A DNA stretch of 64,000 bases from Pantoea sp. IMH (GTDB lineage Bacteria; Pseudomonadota; Gammaproteobacteria; Enterobacterales; Enterobacteriaceae), in the NCBI RefSeq assembly GCF_000599885.1, contig NZ_JFGT01000002.1:682001-746000 (forward strand). Reading direction: 5' to 3'. Made by a program: the position numbers and the translations under genes. Under the pieces are notes generated by a model, which had not been told where the DNA came from, did no database searches, and worked only from the letters and a program-made list of their open reading frames with translations. The first letter of the stretch is position 1. Each line of letters starts with the position of its first letter. Below, in pieces: positions 36,907 to 46,986 of this stretch.

Positions 36907-38442
36907 GTGGCACAAAAACCGCTTGAAGGCGCGCAGCTGGTTCTGATGACCATCGCGCTGTCGCTGGCCACGTTTATGCAGGTGCTGGATTCCACAATCG
37001 CTAACGTGGCCATTCCGACCATTGCCGGTAACCTGGGAGCGTCTAATTCCCAGGGAACCTGGGTTATTACCTCGTTCGGCGTGGCTAACGCCATTTCGAT
37101 CCCGATTACCGGCTGGCTGGCAAAACGCGTCGGTGAAGTGAAGCTGTTCCTCTGGTCAACGGTGGCGTTTGCGGTAGCCTCCTGGCTCTGTGGCATGTCA
37201 GACAGCCTCGCGATGCTCATTTTCTTCCGCGTGATTCAGGGCGTGGTGGCGGGTCCGCTGATCCCTCTTTCGCAGAGTTTGCTGCTCAGTAACTTCCCTC
37301 CGGCAAAACGCAGTATCGCGCTTTCGCTGTGGGCAATGACGGTGATCGTCGCGCCGATTTGTGGCCCGATTCTGGGCGGCTGGATCAGCGATAACTATCA
37401 CTGGGGATGGATCTTTTTCATCAACGTGCCGATTGGCGCCGTGGTGGTGATGCTGACCCTGCAAACGCTGCGTAACCGTGAGACGGCTACCGTTATCCGC
37501 CCTATCGACACCGTTGGGCTGGTGCTGCTGGTGGTGGGCATAGGCTGTCTGCAAGTGATGCTCGATCGCGGTAAAGAGCTGGACTGGTTCAGCTCACAGG
37601 AGATCATTATTCTGACGGTGGTCGCCGTGGTTGCGCTCGTGTTGCTGTTGGTCTGGGAGCTTACGGACGATCACCCGATCGTGGATTTATCGCTCTTTAA
37701 ATCGCGGAATTTCACCATCGGCTGTCTGTCGATAAGCCTGGCGTACATGCTCTACTTCGGCTCTATTGTGCTGTTGCCGCAGCTTTTACAGGAGGTATAC
37801 GGCTATACCGCCACCTGGGCCGGACTGGCATCAGCGCCGGTGGGCATCCTGCCGGTGATCCTCTCGCCGATAATTGGTCGCTTCGCCCACCGGCTGGATA
37901 TGCGCAAGCTGGTCACCTTCAGCTTTATCATGTATGCCGTCTGCTTCTACTGGCGTGCCTACACGTTTGAGCCAGGCATGGACTTCGCCGCAGCGGCCTG
38001 GCCGCAGTTTATCCAGGGGTTTGCGGTGGCCTGCTTCTTTATGCCGCTGACCACCATCACGCTGTCGGGACTACCGCCTGAACGGCTGGCGGCGGCGTCC
38101 AGCTTATCCAACTTTACGCGTACGCTGGCAGGATCCATCGGCACCTCGATTACCACCACGATGTGGGCAAACAGGGAGTCGTTGCATCACAGCCAGCTCA
38201 CAGAGTCAGTGAATGCTTACAACATCAATTCGCAGGAGATGTACAGTAAGCTGGAGAGCCTGGGCATGACGCGCGAGCAGGCTTCCGCCTGGATTGCTCA
38301 GCAGATCACTAATCAGGGCCTGATCATTTCAGCCAATGAAATCTTCTGGGCTTCCGCTGGAGTGTTTTTGCTTCTGCTGGTACTGATCTGGTTTGCCCGT
38401 CCGCCATTTGGCGCAGGTAGCGGTGGCGGCGGCGCGCATTAA
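36907..38442 (+). CDS. emrB: Multidrug efflux MFS permease EmrB
   Basis: 511 aa (E. coli 512), DHA2 family with 14 membrane segments. Starts with GTG 36907 behind GGGAG. Motifs QVLDSTIANVAIPTIAG in segment 1 and GPILGGWISDNYHWGWIF (motif C area). Proton-driven export of hydrophobic compounds with EmrA. C-terminus ends in a Gly-rich GSGGGGAH tail as in E. coli. Confidence 0.95.
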   Translation: MAQKPLEGAQLVLMTIALSLATFMQVLDSTIANVAIPTIAGNLGASNSQGTWVITSFGVANAISIPITGWLAKRVGEVKLFLWSTVAFAVASWLCGMSDSLAMLIFFRVIQGVVAGPLIPLSQSLLLSNFPPAKRSIALSLWAMTVIVAPICGPILGGWISDNYHWGWIFFINVPIGAVVVMLTLQTLRNRETATVIRPIDTVGLVLLVVGIGCLQVMLDRGKELDWFSSQEIIILTVVAVVALVLLLVWELTDDHPIVDLSLFKSRNFTIGCLSISLAYMLYFGSIVLLPQLLQEVYGYTATWAGLASAPVGILPVILSPIIGRFAHRLDMRKLVTFSFIMYAVCFYWRAYTFEPGMDFAAAAWPQFIQGFAVACFFMPLTTITLSGLPPERLAAASSLSNFTRTLAGSIGTSITTTMWANRESLHHSQLTESVNAYNINSQEMYSKLESLGMTREQASAWIAQQITNQGLIISANEIFWASAGVFLLLLVLIWFARPPFGAGSGGGGAH

Positions 38443-38463
38443 ATCCGGTGTGCCAGCCCCATA

Positions 38464-38492
38464 AAAAAACGGCCCTGAAAAGGGCCGTTTTT
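38464..38492. terminator. Bidirectional terminator between emrB and yfiF
   Basis: AAAAACGGCCCT pairs with AGGGCCGTTTTT around a GAAA loop, with A and T runs on both sides, serving the two convergent genes. Confidence 0.85.
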
Positions 38493-38505
38493 ATCTCATC
38501 ACTAC

Positions 38506-39537
38506 TCAGGCGTTCTGCCGCCACCACTCTGCCAGCAGAATTCCCGTGGCCACCGACACGTTAAGGCTCTCAACATTGCCTGTGCCGCCGATGGAAACAC
38601 TCATATCGCCCTGTCCCATCGTGGCATCGGAGAGGCCGTCACGCTCCTGGCCTAATACCAGCACCATTTTTGCCGGCAGTTCTGCCTGAGCCAGCGGCGT
38701 TCCCTGATGGCTGGAGGTCGTCACGATGGTGTACCCCGCTTTACGGAACGCGTCCAGTCCGGCAGCAAAGCTTTCGCCGCTGATCGCCTGAACATGTTCA
38801 GCTCCGCCTTCTGCCGTACGCACGGCAGCGCCGGACTCAAGCAGAGAAGCATCATCCACCAGCAGACCTTTCACACCGAAGTGTGCGCAGCTACGCATCA
38901 TGCCGCCCAGGTTATGGGGATTGCCGATCTCTTCCAGCGCCAGTACGCAATCTTTTGTGTCCGCTTTTGCCAGCCATTCGCTGACCGGCATACCGGAACG
39001 CTTCTTGATCAGGAAGCAGACGCCACCGTGGTGCTCGGTGCCGGAGGCTTTGATCAGTTCAGCTTCATCCACAACGTGATAAGCCTTGCGGTTAGCCGCC
39101 ATCCATTTCAGCGCATCACGGAAACGCGGCGTGACTTCCTGGATAAACCAGGCGCGCACGATGCAGTCAGGACGACTCTGGAACAGCGCCTGGCAGGCGT
39201 TCTCACCATATACCCGCGTCTCTTCCATCCGCTGACGGCGAATCTGTTCCGGATCGATATAACTTTTTCCGCTGATGCCGCCGTGATCGGGCTTGTTGTC
39301 AGCAGTCGCGGAAGGCGCACGGGAAACCGTACGCCACGGCGAGTCACTCGGAAGTGCGTCGCGATCGCGCCCGCCACGCGGCTTGCTTTCAGCGTGACGT
39401 GAAGGACGACGACTGTCATCCTGACGAGCGCCACCTTTACCCGTACGGGGGTTGTGCCCGCCTTTCTTACTCTCGTCATCACCGCGGACATACATCACTT
39501 TGACTTTACCGCTTTTACCTTTAAATTCGTCGTTCAT
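38506..39537 (-). CDS. yfiF: SpoU-type RNA 2'-O-methyltransferase family protein YfiF
   Basis: 343 aa (E. coli 345). The basic, low-complexity N-terminus (~90 residues, Lys/Arg/Gly-rich) may bind RNA. The middle is an SpoU substrate-binding domain ([14 protein letters not shown]...). The C-terminal SPOUT domain has the knot motifs [29 protein letters not shown] and [18 protein letters not shown] target not known to me. Confidence 0.9.
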   Translation of the reverse strand: MNDEFKGKSGKVKVMYVRGDDESKKGGHNPRTGKGGARQDDSRRPSRHAESKPRGGRDRDALPSDSPWRTVSRAPSATADNKPDHGGISGKSYIDPEQIRRQRMEETRVYGENACQALFQSRPDCIVRAWFIQEVTPRFRDALKWMAANRKAYHVVDEAELIKASGTEHHGGVCFLIKKRSGMPVSEWLAKADTKDCVLALEEIGNPHNLGGMMRSCAHFGVKGLLVDDASLLESGAAVRTAEGGAEHVQAISGESFAAGLDAFRKAGYTIVTTSSHQGTPLAQAELPAKMVLVLGQERDGLSDATMGQGDMSVSIGGTGNVESLNVSVATGILLAEWWRQNA

Positions 39538-39787
39538 TTTACCTCCACCTGGCTGAGCGCGAAGCGCGCAGATTACCTGATGTGGCAGCGCTTAGCTATT
39601 AACTTCCTCTAAAAGCAAAGATTGTCTGCCCTCGCCGCCAGTCAGGCGCGGCGGCAGAGCCTGCACCTATTATACCCATTGAACAAATCTCTTTGTTGTC
39701 CTGCGTAATGACTATCATAATTATCGCTTAATTACTCAGGCTTGCGGTAAGTAAATGCTTACCTTTATTCTTCTCCGAGGTGTTTAA
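39538..39787. other. Divergent yfiF-trxC intergenic region
   Basis: No gene. A GGTAAG / CTTACC inverted repeat (39746-39763) lies 25 bp before the trxC ATG, overlapping the likely promoter/leader. trxC is OxyR-activated in E. coli, but I could not find a convincing OxyR motif by eye. Confidence 0.35.
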
Positions 39788-40207
39788 ATGAATACGGTTT
39801 GTGCATCCTGCCAGGCGACGAATCGCGTCCCGGATGAGCGCGTAAGCGATACCGCAAAATGTGGCCGCTGCGGCAGCGTCCTCTTTGAAGGCGAGGTGAT
39901 TAATGCTACCTCCGCCACCCTTGATAAATATTTGCAGGACGATCTGCCGGTGGTGATTGATTTCTGGGCCCCCTGGTGTGGCCCGTGCGTTAACTTTGCG
40001 CCCGTTTATAAAGAAGTGGCGGCGGAACGAGGCGGCAAAATTCGTTTTCTGAAAGTGAATACCGAAGCGGAACCGGCGTTAAGCACCCGTTTCCGTATCC
40101 GTAGTATCCCGACCATTATGATTTTCAAACAGGGTCAGATGGTGGATATGCTCAGCGGCGCTATGCCCAAAGCGCCCTTTAACGAGTGGCTTGACGAAAA
40201 CCTGTAA
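39788..40207 (+). CDS. trxC: Thioredoxin 2 TrxC
   Basis: 139 aa, same length as E. coli. The N-terminal zinc domain (CASC ... CGRC within the first 35 residues) distinguishes it from TrxA. Active site WCGPC, then a thioredoxin fold with cis-Pro in [10 protein letters not shown]. Cytoplasmic disulfide reductase, induced by oxidative stress in relatives. Confidence 0.95.
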   Translation: MNTVCASCQATNRVPDERVSDTAKCGRCGSVLFEGEVINATSATLDKYLQDDLPVVIDFWAPWCGPCVNFAPVYKEVAAERGGKIRFLKVNTEAEPALSTRFRIRSIPTIMIFKQGQMVDMLSGAMPKAPFNEWLDENL

Positions 40208-40288
40208 GCTTACCGGGCCGGTCGCTGCCGGCCTCTATTGCACTGCCCCGCTTTCCGCTAGAATGGCGTTTTCAACCGATAATCTGCT

Positions 40289-40987
40289 ATGACTGAAAAC
40301 GCCGTTCTTCGCCTGCGAGCCGAACGTCTGGCCCGCGCCACGCGCCCTTTTCTTGCCCGTGGCAACCGCATTTTGCGCTGTCAGCGCTGCCTGCTTCCCA
40401 CAAAAAACTGTCTCTGCGCCACGCTAAAAACCGAAACGGCCCGCAGCCGTTTTTGTCTGGTAATGTTCGATACCGAACCGATGAAACCGAGTAATACCGG
40501 CAGACTGATCGCTGATATTTTACCGGAGACGCAGGCGTTTGGCTGGTCACGCACCCAGCCCGATCCTTTACTGCTCGACGCCGTAAAAAATCCCGCGCTA
40601 CAGCCTATGGTAGTGTTTCCGCACTCTTATGCCGATGCGGGCCGCCCCGTGCTAACCTCACCGCCGCGCCACGGCAAACCGCCGCTTTTTATTATGCTTG
40701 ATGGCACCTGGACCGAAGCGCGCAAGATGTTTCGTAAGAGCCCCTGGCTTGACGCTCTGCCGGTAATGTCTCTGACGCTGACCAGACCATCCAACTATCA
40801 GCTTCGCGAGATCCATGCCGAAGGGCAACACTGTACGGCAGAAGTGGCGGCCGAACTGCTGATGCAGGCGGGCGATACCGCGGCAGGCGCCAGGCTTACG
40901 CAACATTTTGACCTTTTCCGTCAGCGTTATCTCGCGGGCAAACCGCACTCATCCGTTCAACTGGCCACTGAAGAGAACCGGGACTGA
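40289..40987 (+). CDS. tapT: tRNA-uridine aminocarboxypropyltransferase TapT (YfiP)
   Basis: 232 aa DTW-domain protein. It makes acp3U at position 47 of tRNAs using SAM. N-terminal zinc-type cysteines CQRCLLPTKNCLC, the DxTW signature in LDGTWTEARKM, and RPSNYQLREIHAEGQHCTAE near the end (quoted in part). Upstream of yfiQ in the E. coli order. Confidence 0.9.
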   Translation: MTENAVLRLRAERLARATRPFLARGNRILRCQRCLLPTKNCLCATLKTETARSRFCLVMFDTEPMKPSNTGRLIADILPETQAFGWSRTQPDPLLLDAVKNPALQPMVVFPHSYADAGRPVLTSPPRHGKPPLFIMLDGTWTEARKMFRKSPWLDALPVMSLTLTRPSNYQLREIHAEGQHCTAEVAAELLMQAGDTAAGARLTQHFDLFRQRYLAGKPHSSVQLATEENRD

Positions 40988-41173
40988 CATCATCTCTGCT
41001 CATTCTCTGTGGGTTTTAAGCTTCATTGCAGGAAAAGGGCGTGTTCCGTTCATGGCATTGCGGCAGCCTGTCCGGCGGTTTTTTACAGGAAATTAAGTAA
41101 CTCCGCTTGCCAGGTCAGGTTTATCTCGCTGAAAGCGTTTAGAATCAGTAGCAGATTCCTTCAGGAGCAGGTC

Positions 41174-43831
41174 ATGAGCCAACGTGGATTAGAAGCGCTG
41201 TTAAAACCGGGATCGATAGCGGTTATTGGCGCCTCAGTGCGCCCCGGACGGGCGGGTTATCTGATGATGCGCAACCTTCTCGCCGGGAGCTTCAGCGGCG
41301 CGGTACTGCCCGTCACGCCGAAATATAAAGCGGTGTGCGGCGTGCTGGCCTGGCCCGATGTCGCCAGCCTGCCCGTTTCACCCGATCTCGCCGTTATCTG
41401 TACCCATGCCAGCCGCAATCTGGCTCTCCTGCAGGCGCTGGGCGAGCGCGGCTGTAAGGCCTGTATTATCCTGTCTGCGCCAGAAAGCCAGCTTGCCGCC
41501 CTCAGAGAGTGCGCCAGCCAGTGGCAGATCCGCCTGCTCGGCCCGAACAGCCTTGGCCTGCTCGCGCCCTGGCAGGGACTGAACGCCAGCTTTTCACCTG
41601 TCCCGATCGTACCGGGTAAGCTGGCCTTTATCTCTCAGTCCGCCGCCGTCTCCAATACCATCCTTGACTGGGCGCAGCAGCGGCAGCTGGGTTTCTCATG
41701 GTTTATCGCCCTGGGTGACAGCCTGGATATTGATGCAGATGACCTGCTGGATTTTCTGGCGCGCGATGGCAAAACCAGTGCGATTCTGCTTTATCTGGAA
41801 CATCTCAGCGACGCGCGCCGGTTTGTCTCCGCAGCCCGTAGCGCCGCCCGTAATAAACCGATACTGGTAATCAAGAGTGGACGAAGCCAGCAGGCGCAGA
41901 AACTTCTGAAAACGCATGCCGGCCTGGATGCGGCCTGGGACGCCGCGATACAGCGCGCCGGACTACTGCGCGTTCAGGATACCCATGAGCTTTTTTCCGC
42001 TGTTGAAACGCTCAGTCATATGCGCCCTTTACGGGGAGAGCGCCTGATGATAGTCAGCAATGGCGGCGCGCCAGCAGCGCTGGCTCTTGATGCGCTTGAG
42101 GCCCGCAACGGCAAGCTCGCCACGTTAAGTGAGGAAGTGCTTATCGATCTCAGCGCAGCACTGCCCGAAGGCATTACCGCTGGTAATCCATTAGATCTCA
42201 GAGATGATGCAACGGCAGAACGTTACCTGCAAACCGTGCTTCGCCTGCTCGACAGTCAGGATCTGGATGCGCTGATGATCATTCACTCTCCCAGTGCCGT
42301 TGCGCCTGCCACGCCCACCGCGCAAAAGTTGCTAGAGGGAATTAAAGCGCACCCCAGGGCTAAGCAGGTGACGTTACTCAGCAACTGGTGTGGTGAGTTC
42401 TCTTCGCAGGAAGCCAGAAGACTGTTCAGCGATGCAGGTATTCCCACTTACCGTACGCCCGAAGGCACCATCACCGCTTTTATGCATATGGTGGAATACC
42501 GCCGTAACCAGAAGCAGCTGCGTGAAACGCCCGCGCTGCCTGCGAATCTGACGGCCAACACGGCCGTTGCCCACCGGCTTATCCGCCAGGCGCTTGATGA
42601 GGGCGCCACCACGCTGGATACGCACGAGGTGCGGGAGATCCTGCAGGCCTACGGATTGAGCACTTTACCAACATGGATCGCCAGCGACAGCGCGGAAGCG
42701 GTCCATATTGCCGGACAGATTGGCTATCCGGTCGCCCTGAAACTGCGATCGCCTGATATTCCCCATAAGTCTGAAGTTCAGGGGGTCATGCTTTACCTGC
42801 GTACCGCAGCGGAAGTCCAGCAGGCGGCAGAAGCGATTTTTGATCGCGTCAAATTTGCCTGGCCTCAGGCGAATATTCACGGCTTGCTGGTGCAAAGCAT
42901 GGCAAACCGCGCCGGTGCTCAGGAGCTGAGAATTGTTGTCGAGCAGGATCCGGTTTTTGGGCCGCTGATTATGCTTGGCGAAGGCGGCATTGAGTGGCAG
43001 GCAGATAAACAGGCTGTTGTCGCGCTCCCGCCGTTGAATATGACTCTGGCACGCTATCTGGTCATACAGGCAATTAAAAGCGGCAAAATCCGTGGCCGTA
43101 GCGCGCTCCGGCCGCTGGATATTGCTGGCATCAGCCAGGTACTGGTGCAGGTTTCTAACCTCATTGTCGACTGCCCTGAAATTGTGCGGCTGGATATTCA
43201 TCCGCTGCTCGCCTCGGGCAGTGAATTTTCCCTGCTGGACGTCACTTTGCAGCTGGCTGACTTTCAGGGCGATCCTGAAGCCCGTCTGGCGATCCGCCCT
43301 TATCCGCACGCGCTTGAAGAAGCCGTTCAGCTAAAAAATGGCCAGCGCTGCCTGTTCCGCCCCATTCTGCCGGAAGATGAACCGCAGCTGAGAGAGTTTA
43401 TCGCCCAGGTTACCAAAGAAGATCTCTACTACCGTTACTTCAGTGAGATCAACGAGTTCTCCCATGACGATTTGGCTAACATGACGCAAATCGACTACGA
43501 TCGGGAAATGGCTTTTGTCGCCGTTCGCCAGCAGGCTGGCAAAGAAGAGATTATCGGCGTGACGAGGGCAATCTCTGATGCGGATAATATCGATGCGGAG
43601 TTTTCCGTGCTGGTGCGATCCGATCTTAAAGGCTTAGGCCTGGGCCGCCGACTGCTGGAAAAGATGATTATTTATACCCGCCAGCACGGCCTTGACCGCC
43701 TGAACGGTATTACGATGCCGGGTAACCGGGGAATGATCGCACTGGCCCGCAAGCTCGGATTTGCTGTCGATATCCAGCTTGAAGATGGCATCGTCAGCCT
43801 GTCGCTTCCGCTCTCTGCGCCGGTTCGATAA
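41174..43831 (+). CDS. patZ: Protein lysine acetyltransferase Pat (YfiQ/PatZ)
   Basis: 885 aa (E. coli 886) from ATG 41174, with CAGGAGCAG upstream; the longer frame overlaps nothing conserved. N-terminal ~700 residues are an NDP-forming acyl-CoA synthetase-like module: CoA-binding (GSIAVIGASVRPGRAGY), ligase domains and an ATP-grasp part. The C-terminal GNAT domain (~735-885; SDLKGLGLGRRLLEKM is the acetyl-CoA loop) acetylates lysines, e.g. of acetyl-CoA synthetase. cAMP control is known in E. coli; no CRP site sought in detail. Confidence 0.93.
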   Translation: MSQRGLEALLKPGSIAVIGASVRPGRAGYLMMRNLLAGSFSGAVLPVTPKYKAVCGVLAWPDVASLPVSPDLAVICTHASRNLALLQALGERGCKACIILSAPESQLAALRECASQWQIRLLGPNSLGLLAPWQGLNASFSPVPIVPGKLAFISQSAAVSNTILDWAQQRQLGFSWFIALGDSLDIDADDLLDFLARDGKTSAILLYLEHLSDARRFVSAARSAARNKPILVIKSGRSQQAQKLLKTHAGLDAAWDAAIQRAGLLRVQDTHELFSAVETLSHMRPLRGERLMIVSNGGAPAALALDALEARNGKLATLSEEVLIDLSAALPEGITAGNPLDLRDDATAERYLQTVLRLLDSQDLDALMIIHSPSAVAPATPTAQKLLEGIKAHPRAKQVTLLSNWCGEFSSQEARRLFSDAGIPTYRTPEGTITAFMHMVEYRRNQKQLRETPALPANLTANTAVAHRLIRQALDEGATTLDTHEVREILQAYGLSTLPTWIASDSAEAVHIAGQIGYPVALKLRSPDIPHKSEVQGVMLYLRTAAEVQQAAEAIFDRVKFAWPQANIHGLLVQSMANRAGAQELRIVVEQDPVFGPLIMLGEGGIEWQADKQAVVALPPLNMTLARYLVIQAIKSGKIRGRSALRPLDIAGISQVLVQVSNLIVDCPEIVRLDIHPLLASGSEFSLLDVTLQLADFQGDPEARLAIRPYPHALEEAVQLKNGQRCLFRPILPEDEPQLREFIAQVTKEDLYYRYFSEINEFSHDDLANMTQIDYDREMAFVAVRQQAGKEEIIGVTRAISDADNIDAEFSVLVRSDLKGLGLGRRLLEKMIIYTRQHGLDRLNGITMPGNRGMIALARKLGFAVDIQLEDGIVSLSLPLSAPVR

Positions 43832-43945
43832 TGTCTGGAAACGTAAAACTGGTCCCATCGGCATGAACTAATGGTAATATTAGCGGTTAGGGTGATGATT
43901 TCAGGGCAAAAGGCCATTCCATGAACAGAGAAGATACGCATTGTG

Positions 43946-45301
43946 ATGTTGTCCAAATTTAAACGCAATAAACACCAACAGCACCTTGCTCAACTGCCGA
44001 AACTGTCTCAGTCGGTTGCTGACTTCACCACGCTCTATTCTCCCGCTGAGTTCCGTGAAACGCTGCTGGAAAAAATCGCGGGAGCAGAACGGCGTATCTG
44101 TATTGTCGCCCTTTACCTTGAGAATGATGAGGGTGGCCGCGCTGTTCTCTCTGCGCTTTACGAAGCAAAACGCCGGCGTCCGGCGCTGGATATCACTATT
44201 CTCGTCGACTGGCATCGCGCACAGCGCGGGCGTATCGGCGCGGCGCGCGGCGCCACCAATGCAGACTGGTATTGTGAGATGGCAGATCGGGATCCAGAAT
44301 TAGCCATTCCGGTTTATGGCGTGCCCGTTAATACGCGGGAAGCATTAGGCGTTCTGCATCTCAAAGGCTCTATCGTTGATGATACCCTGCTTTATACCGG
44401 GGCCAGCCTCAATGATGTCTATCTTCATCAGCGTGATAAATATCGCTACGATCGCTATCAGCTGATCACCAATCCCACCCTGGCCGATACCTTACTTCGC
44501 TGGATCGATAAAAACCTTATCGAGGCGGAAGCTGTCCATCGTCTGGATAAACATGAAAGGCCGAAAAGTCCGGAGATTAAAAATGAAACCCGGCAGTTCC
44601 GGCAGGATCTTCGCGGTTTCGATTATGAATTTACGGGCAATGCAGGCAATGAACAGCTCGCCGTCACGCCTCTGGTCGGTCTTGGCAAACGAAGCCTTCT
44701 GAATAAAACCATCTTCCACCTGATGCCCTGTGCCGAGGAGAAGCTGACGCTTTGTACGCCCTATTTTAATATGCCCGCCATTCTGGCCCGCAACATTATC
44801 TGGCTGCTTCGGCGTGGAAAAGCCGTGGAGATTATCGTCGGCGATAAAACCGCTAATGACTTCTATATTCCGGAAGATCAACCTTTCAAGATTATCGGTG
44901 CCCTTCCCTATCTGTATGAAATCAACCTCCGCCGTTTCCTGAGCAGGCTGCAGTATTACGTCACTAATGGACAGCTTACCGTGCGTCTCTGGAAGGATGG
45001 TGAGAACAGCTACCATCTGAAAGGGATGTGGGTCGATAATGAGTGGATGTTGATCACCGGCAATAACCTGAACCCACGAGCCTGGCGACTCGATCTTGAG
45101 AATGCGATCCTGATCCACGATCCGTTGCAGGAGCTTGCCGATCAAAGTGAGAAAGAGCTGGCGTTGATCCGCGAACATACAACGGTGGTCAGCCATTTCC
45201 GTGAGCTAGAAAGCATCGCGGATTATCCGCTGAAGGTGCGTAAACTTATCCGCCGCCTGCGCCGTATCCGTATCGACAGGCTTATCAGCCGTATTCTTTA
45301 G
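43946..45301 (+). CDS. pssA: Phosphatidylserine synthase PssA
   Basis: 451 aa from ATG 43946, identical in length to E. coli; an in-frame GTG one codon earlier is also possible. CDP-diacylglycerol-serine O-phosphatidyltransferase of the phospholipase-D superfamily: first HKD-type motif in VLHLKGSIVDD, second in YHLKGMWVDN. The basic C-terminus (RKLIRRLRRIRIDRLISRIL, quoted at its limit) binds membrane/ribosome. First step to phosphatidylethanolamine. Confidence 0.96.
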   Translation: MLSKFKRNKHQQHLAQLPKLSQSVADFTTLYSPAEFRETLLEKIAGAERRICIVALYLENDEGGRAVLSALYEAKRRRPALDITILVDWHRAQRGRIGAARGATNADWYCEMADRDPELAIPVYGVPVNTREALGVLHLKGSIVDDTLLYTGASLNDVYLHQRDKYRYDRYQLITNPTLADTLLRWIDKNLIEAEAVHRLDKHERPKSPEIKNETRQFRQDLRGFDYEFTGNAGNEQLAVTPLVGLGKRSLLNKTIFHLMPCAEEKLTLCTPYFNMPAILARNIIWLLRRGKAVEIIVGDKTANDFYIPEDQPFKIIGALPYLYEINLRRFLSRLQYYVTNGQLTVRLWKDGENSYHLKGMWVDNEWMLITGNNLNPRAWRLDLENAILIHDPLQELADQSEKELALIREHTTVVSHFRELESIADYPLKVRKLIRRLRRIRIDRLISRIL

Positions 45302-45320
45302 TTCGCTTTTTTGTTATTTC

Positions 45321-45347
45321 AGGCCTGTGATGCTCACAGGCCTTTTT
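45321..45347 (+). terminator. pssA terminator
   Basis: AGGCCTGTGA, TGC loop, TCACAGGCCT, then TTTT: a perfect 10-bp stem. It ends 13 bp before the yfiM ATG, so yfiM needs read-through or its own promoter nearby. Confidence 0.85.
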
Positions 45348-45360
45348 ACAGGAAAGATCG

Positions 45361-45681
45361 ATGCGCAAATTTCTGCTTCTCGCCACGCTTTGCTGCACGG
45401 GCTGTAGTCACATGGCGGAGGATAAATGGACCGGACAGGATAAAGCCCAGCATTTTATCGCATCGGCTTTTATGGCGGCGTCGGGTAATGCATGGGGAGA
45501 ACAGCAAGGCTGGCGCGACCGGCACAGCGGCAGTTTTGGCCTGATGTTTGCCATCGGCATCGGCGCAGCGAAAGAGCTTTACGATAGCCGTGAAGCTGGA
45601 TCGGGCTGGAGCTGGAAAGACCTCAGCTGGGATGTGGCCGGTGCTGCCACCGGCTATGCATTATGGAATTACGGTCAGTAA
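45361..45681 (+). CDS. yfiM: Putative lipoprotein YfiM
   Basis: 106 aa (E. coli 107). Signal with lipobox CTGC (C15). DKAQHFIASAFMA and AKELYDSR... followed by a glycine-rich hydrophobic segment near the end are family features. Membrane-anchored protein of unknown function, always next to pssA and kgtP in enterobacteria. Confidence 0.88.
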   Translation: MRKFLLLATLCCTGCSHMAEDKWTGQDKAQHFIASAFMAASGNAWGEQQGWRDRHSGSFGLMFAIGIGAAKELYDSREAGSGWSWKDLSWDVAGAATGYALWNYGQ

Positions 45682-46986
45682 TCAGAGCCGAATTCCTTTC
45701 CCTTTAGGGTGCAGCATCAGTGAGACCAGAAAAGCGATCGCTCCCATGGCAGAAACATACCAGAAGAAGCTGGTTTCATTACCCATTCCTTTGAGCAGAA
45801 GCGCAACATACTCCGCCGAGCCGCCAAAAAGCGCATTCGCTACCGCATAAGAAAGTCCCACTCCCATCGCTCGCACTTCGGGCGGAAACATCTCTGCTTT
45901 TAATATACCGCTGATAGAGGTGTAGAAGCTGGTGATAATCAGTGAGAGCATCACCAGCGCAAAGGCTGTGACTGGGTTGGTTACGCCTTGTAGTATTGTC
46001 AGAACCGGTACTGTACAAACCGCTGCTAATCCGCCAAAAATCAGCATGGCACTGCGCCGGCCGATTTTATCTGAAAGCCCGCCGATAATGGGCTGGATGA
46101 GCATAAAGACGAAAAGTGCGGCGGTCATCAGGCCACTGGCGGTTTTCGTCTCCATTCCGGCAGTATTAACCAGATACTTCTGCATATAAGTGGTAAAAGT
46201 ATAAAAGCTCAGCGAGCCACCTGCGGTAAATCCCAGCACCATGATGAAGGCACGGCGATGCTTCCACAGCCCCTTCAGCGAACCGGCATCTTTATGCGCA
46301 CGCGTTGCCCTGTCAGAGGTTTCGTTCAGAGAACGGCGAAGAAACAGTGCCACTACGGCCAGTACTGCACCGAGGGCAAAAGGGATCCGCCATCCCCAGG
46401 CCCTGAGCTCACTCTCTGGGAGGATATGCTGAAGCACGACAACGGTTAGTAACGCCATCAGTTGTCCTCCAATCAGCGTGACATATTGAAAAGAGGCATA
46501 GAAGCCTTTTCTCCCTTCTGCTGCCACTTCGCTCATATAGGTGGCGCTGGTGCCATATTCTCCTCCCACTGACAGGCCCTGAAACAAACGGGCCAATAGC
46601 AGCAATACCGGTGCCCACATGCCTATGGCGTTATAGCCCGGCAGACAGGCGATAACCAGCGATCCAAAGCACATCTTGCAGACGGAAATCAACATAGACG
46701 TTTTACGGCCATGCTTATCTCCAATATAACCGAACAGCCAGCCACCGATTGGGCGCATCAGAAAACCGGCTGCAAAAATGCCGGCGGTTTGGAGCAGTTG
46801 AGTGTTTGGATTATCCGAAGGAAAAAAGACGTGGGCAAAATAGAGTGAACAGAATGAATAAACGTAGAAGTCGAACCATTCCACCAGGTTACCTGAGGAG
46901 GCCCCTATGATAGCCCTGACTCTTTGTCCCGTGGTGAGCTCAGTGAGCGTATCTTCTGAGTGTTGTAGAGAATCTGTATTTGCCAT
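45682..46986 (-). CDS. kgtP: Alpha-ketoglutarate permease KgtP
   Basis: 434 aa MFS metabolite:proton symporter, 12 membrane segments. [18 protein letters not shown] at the start of segment 1, loop [14 protein letters not shown], and [15 protein letters not shown] match KgtP. The stop is directly adjacent to that of yfiM (convergent). GAGGGAGAT ribosome site before the ATG. Confidence 0.95.
   Translation of the reverse strand: MANTDSLQHSEDTLTELTTGQRVRAIIGASSGNLVEWFDFYVYSFCSLYFAHVFFPSDNPNTQLLQTAGIFAAGFLMRPIGGWLFGYIGDKHGRKTSMLISVCKMCFGSLVIACLPGYNAIGMWAPVLLLLARLFQGLSVGGEYGTSATYMSEVAAEGRKGFYASFQYVTLIGGQLMALLTVVVLQHILPESELRAWGWRIPFALGAVLAVVALFLRRSLNETSDRATRAHKDAGSLKGLWKHRRAFIMVLGFTAGGSLSFYTFTTYMQKYLVNTAGMETKTASGLMTAALFVFMLIQPIIGGLSDKIGRRSAMLIFGGLAAVCTVPVLTILQGVTNPVTAFALVMLSLIITSFYTSISGILKAEMFPPEVRAMGVGLSYAVANALFGGSAEYVALLLKGMGNETSFFWYVSAMGAIAFLVSLMLHPKGKGIRL

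Noticed and set aside
39700-39787. OxyR site before trxC
   Set aside because: Expected from E. coli, but the ATAG/CTAT spaced pattern is not met.
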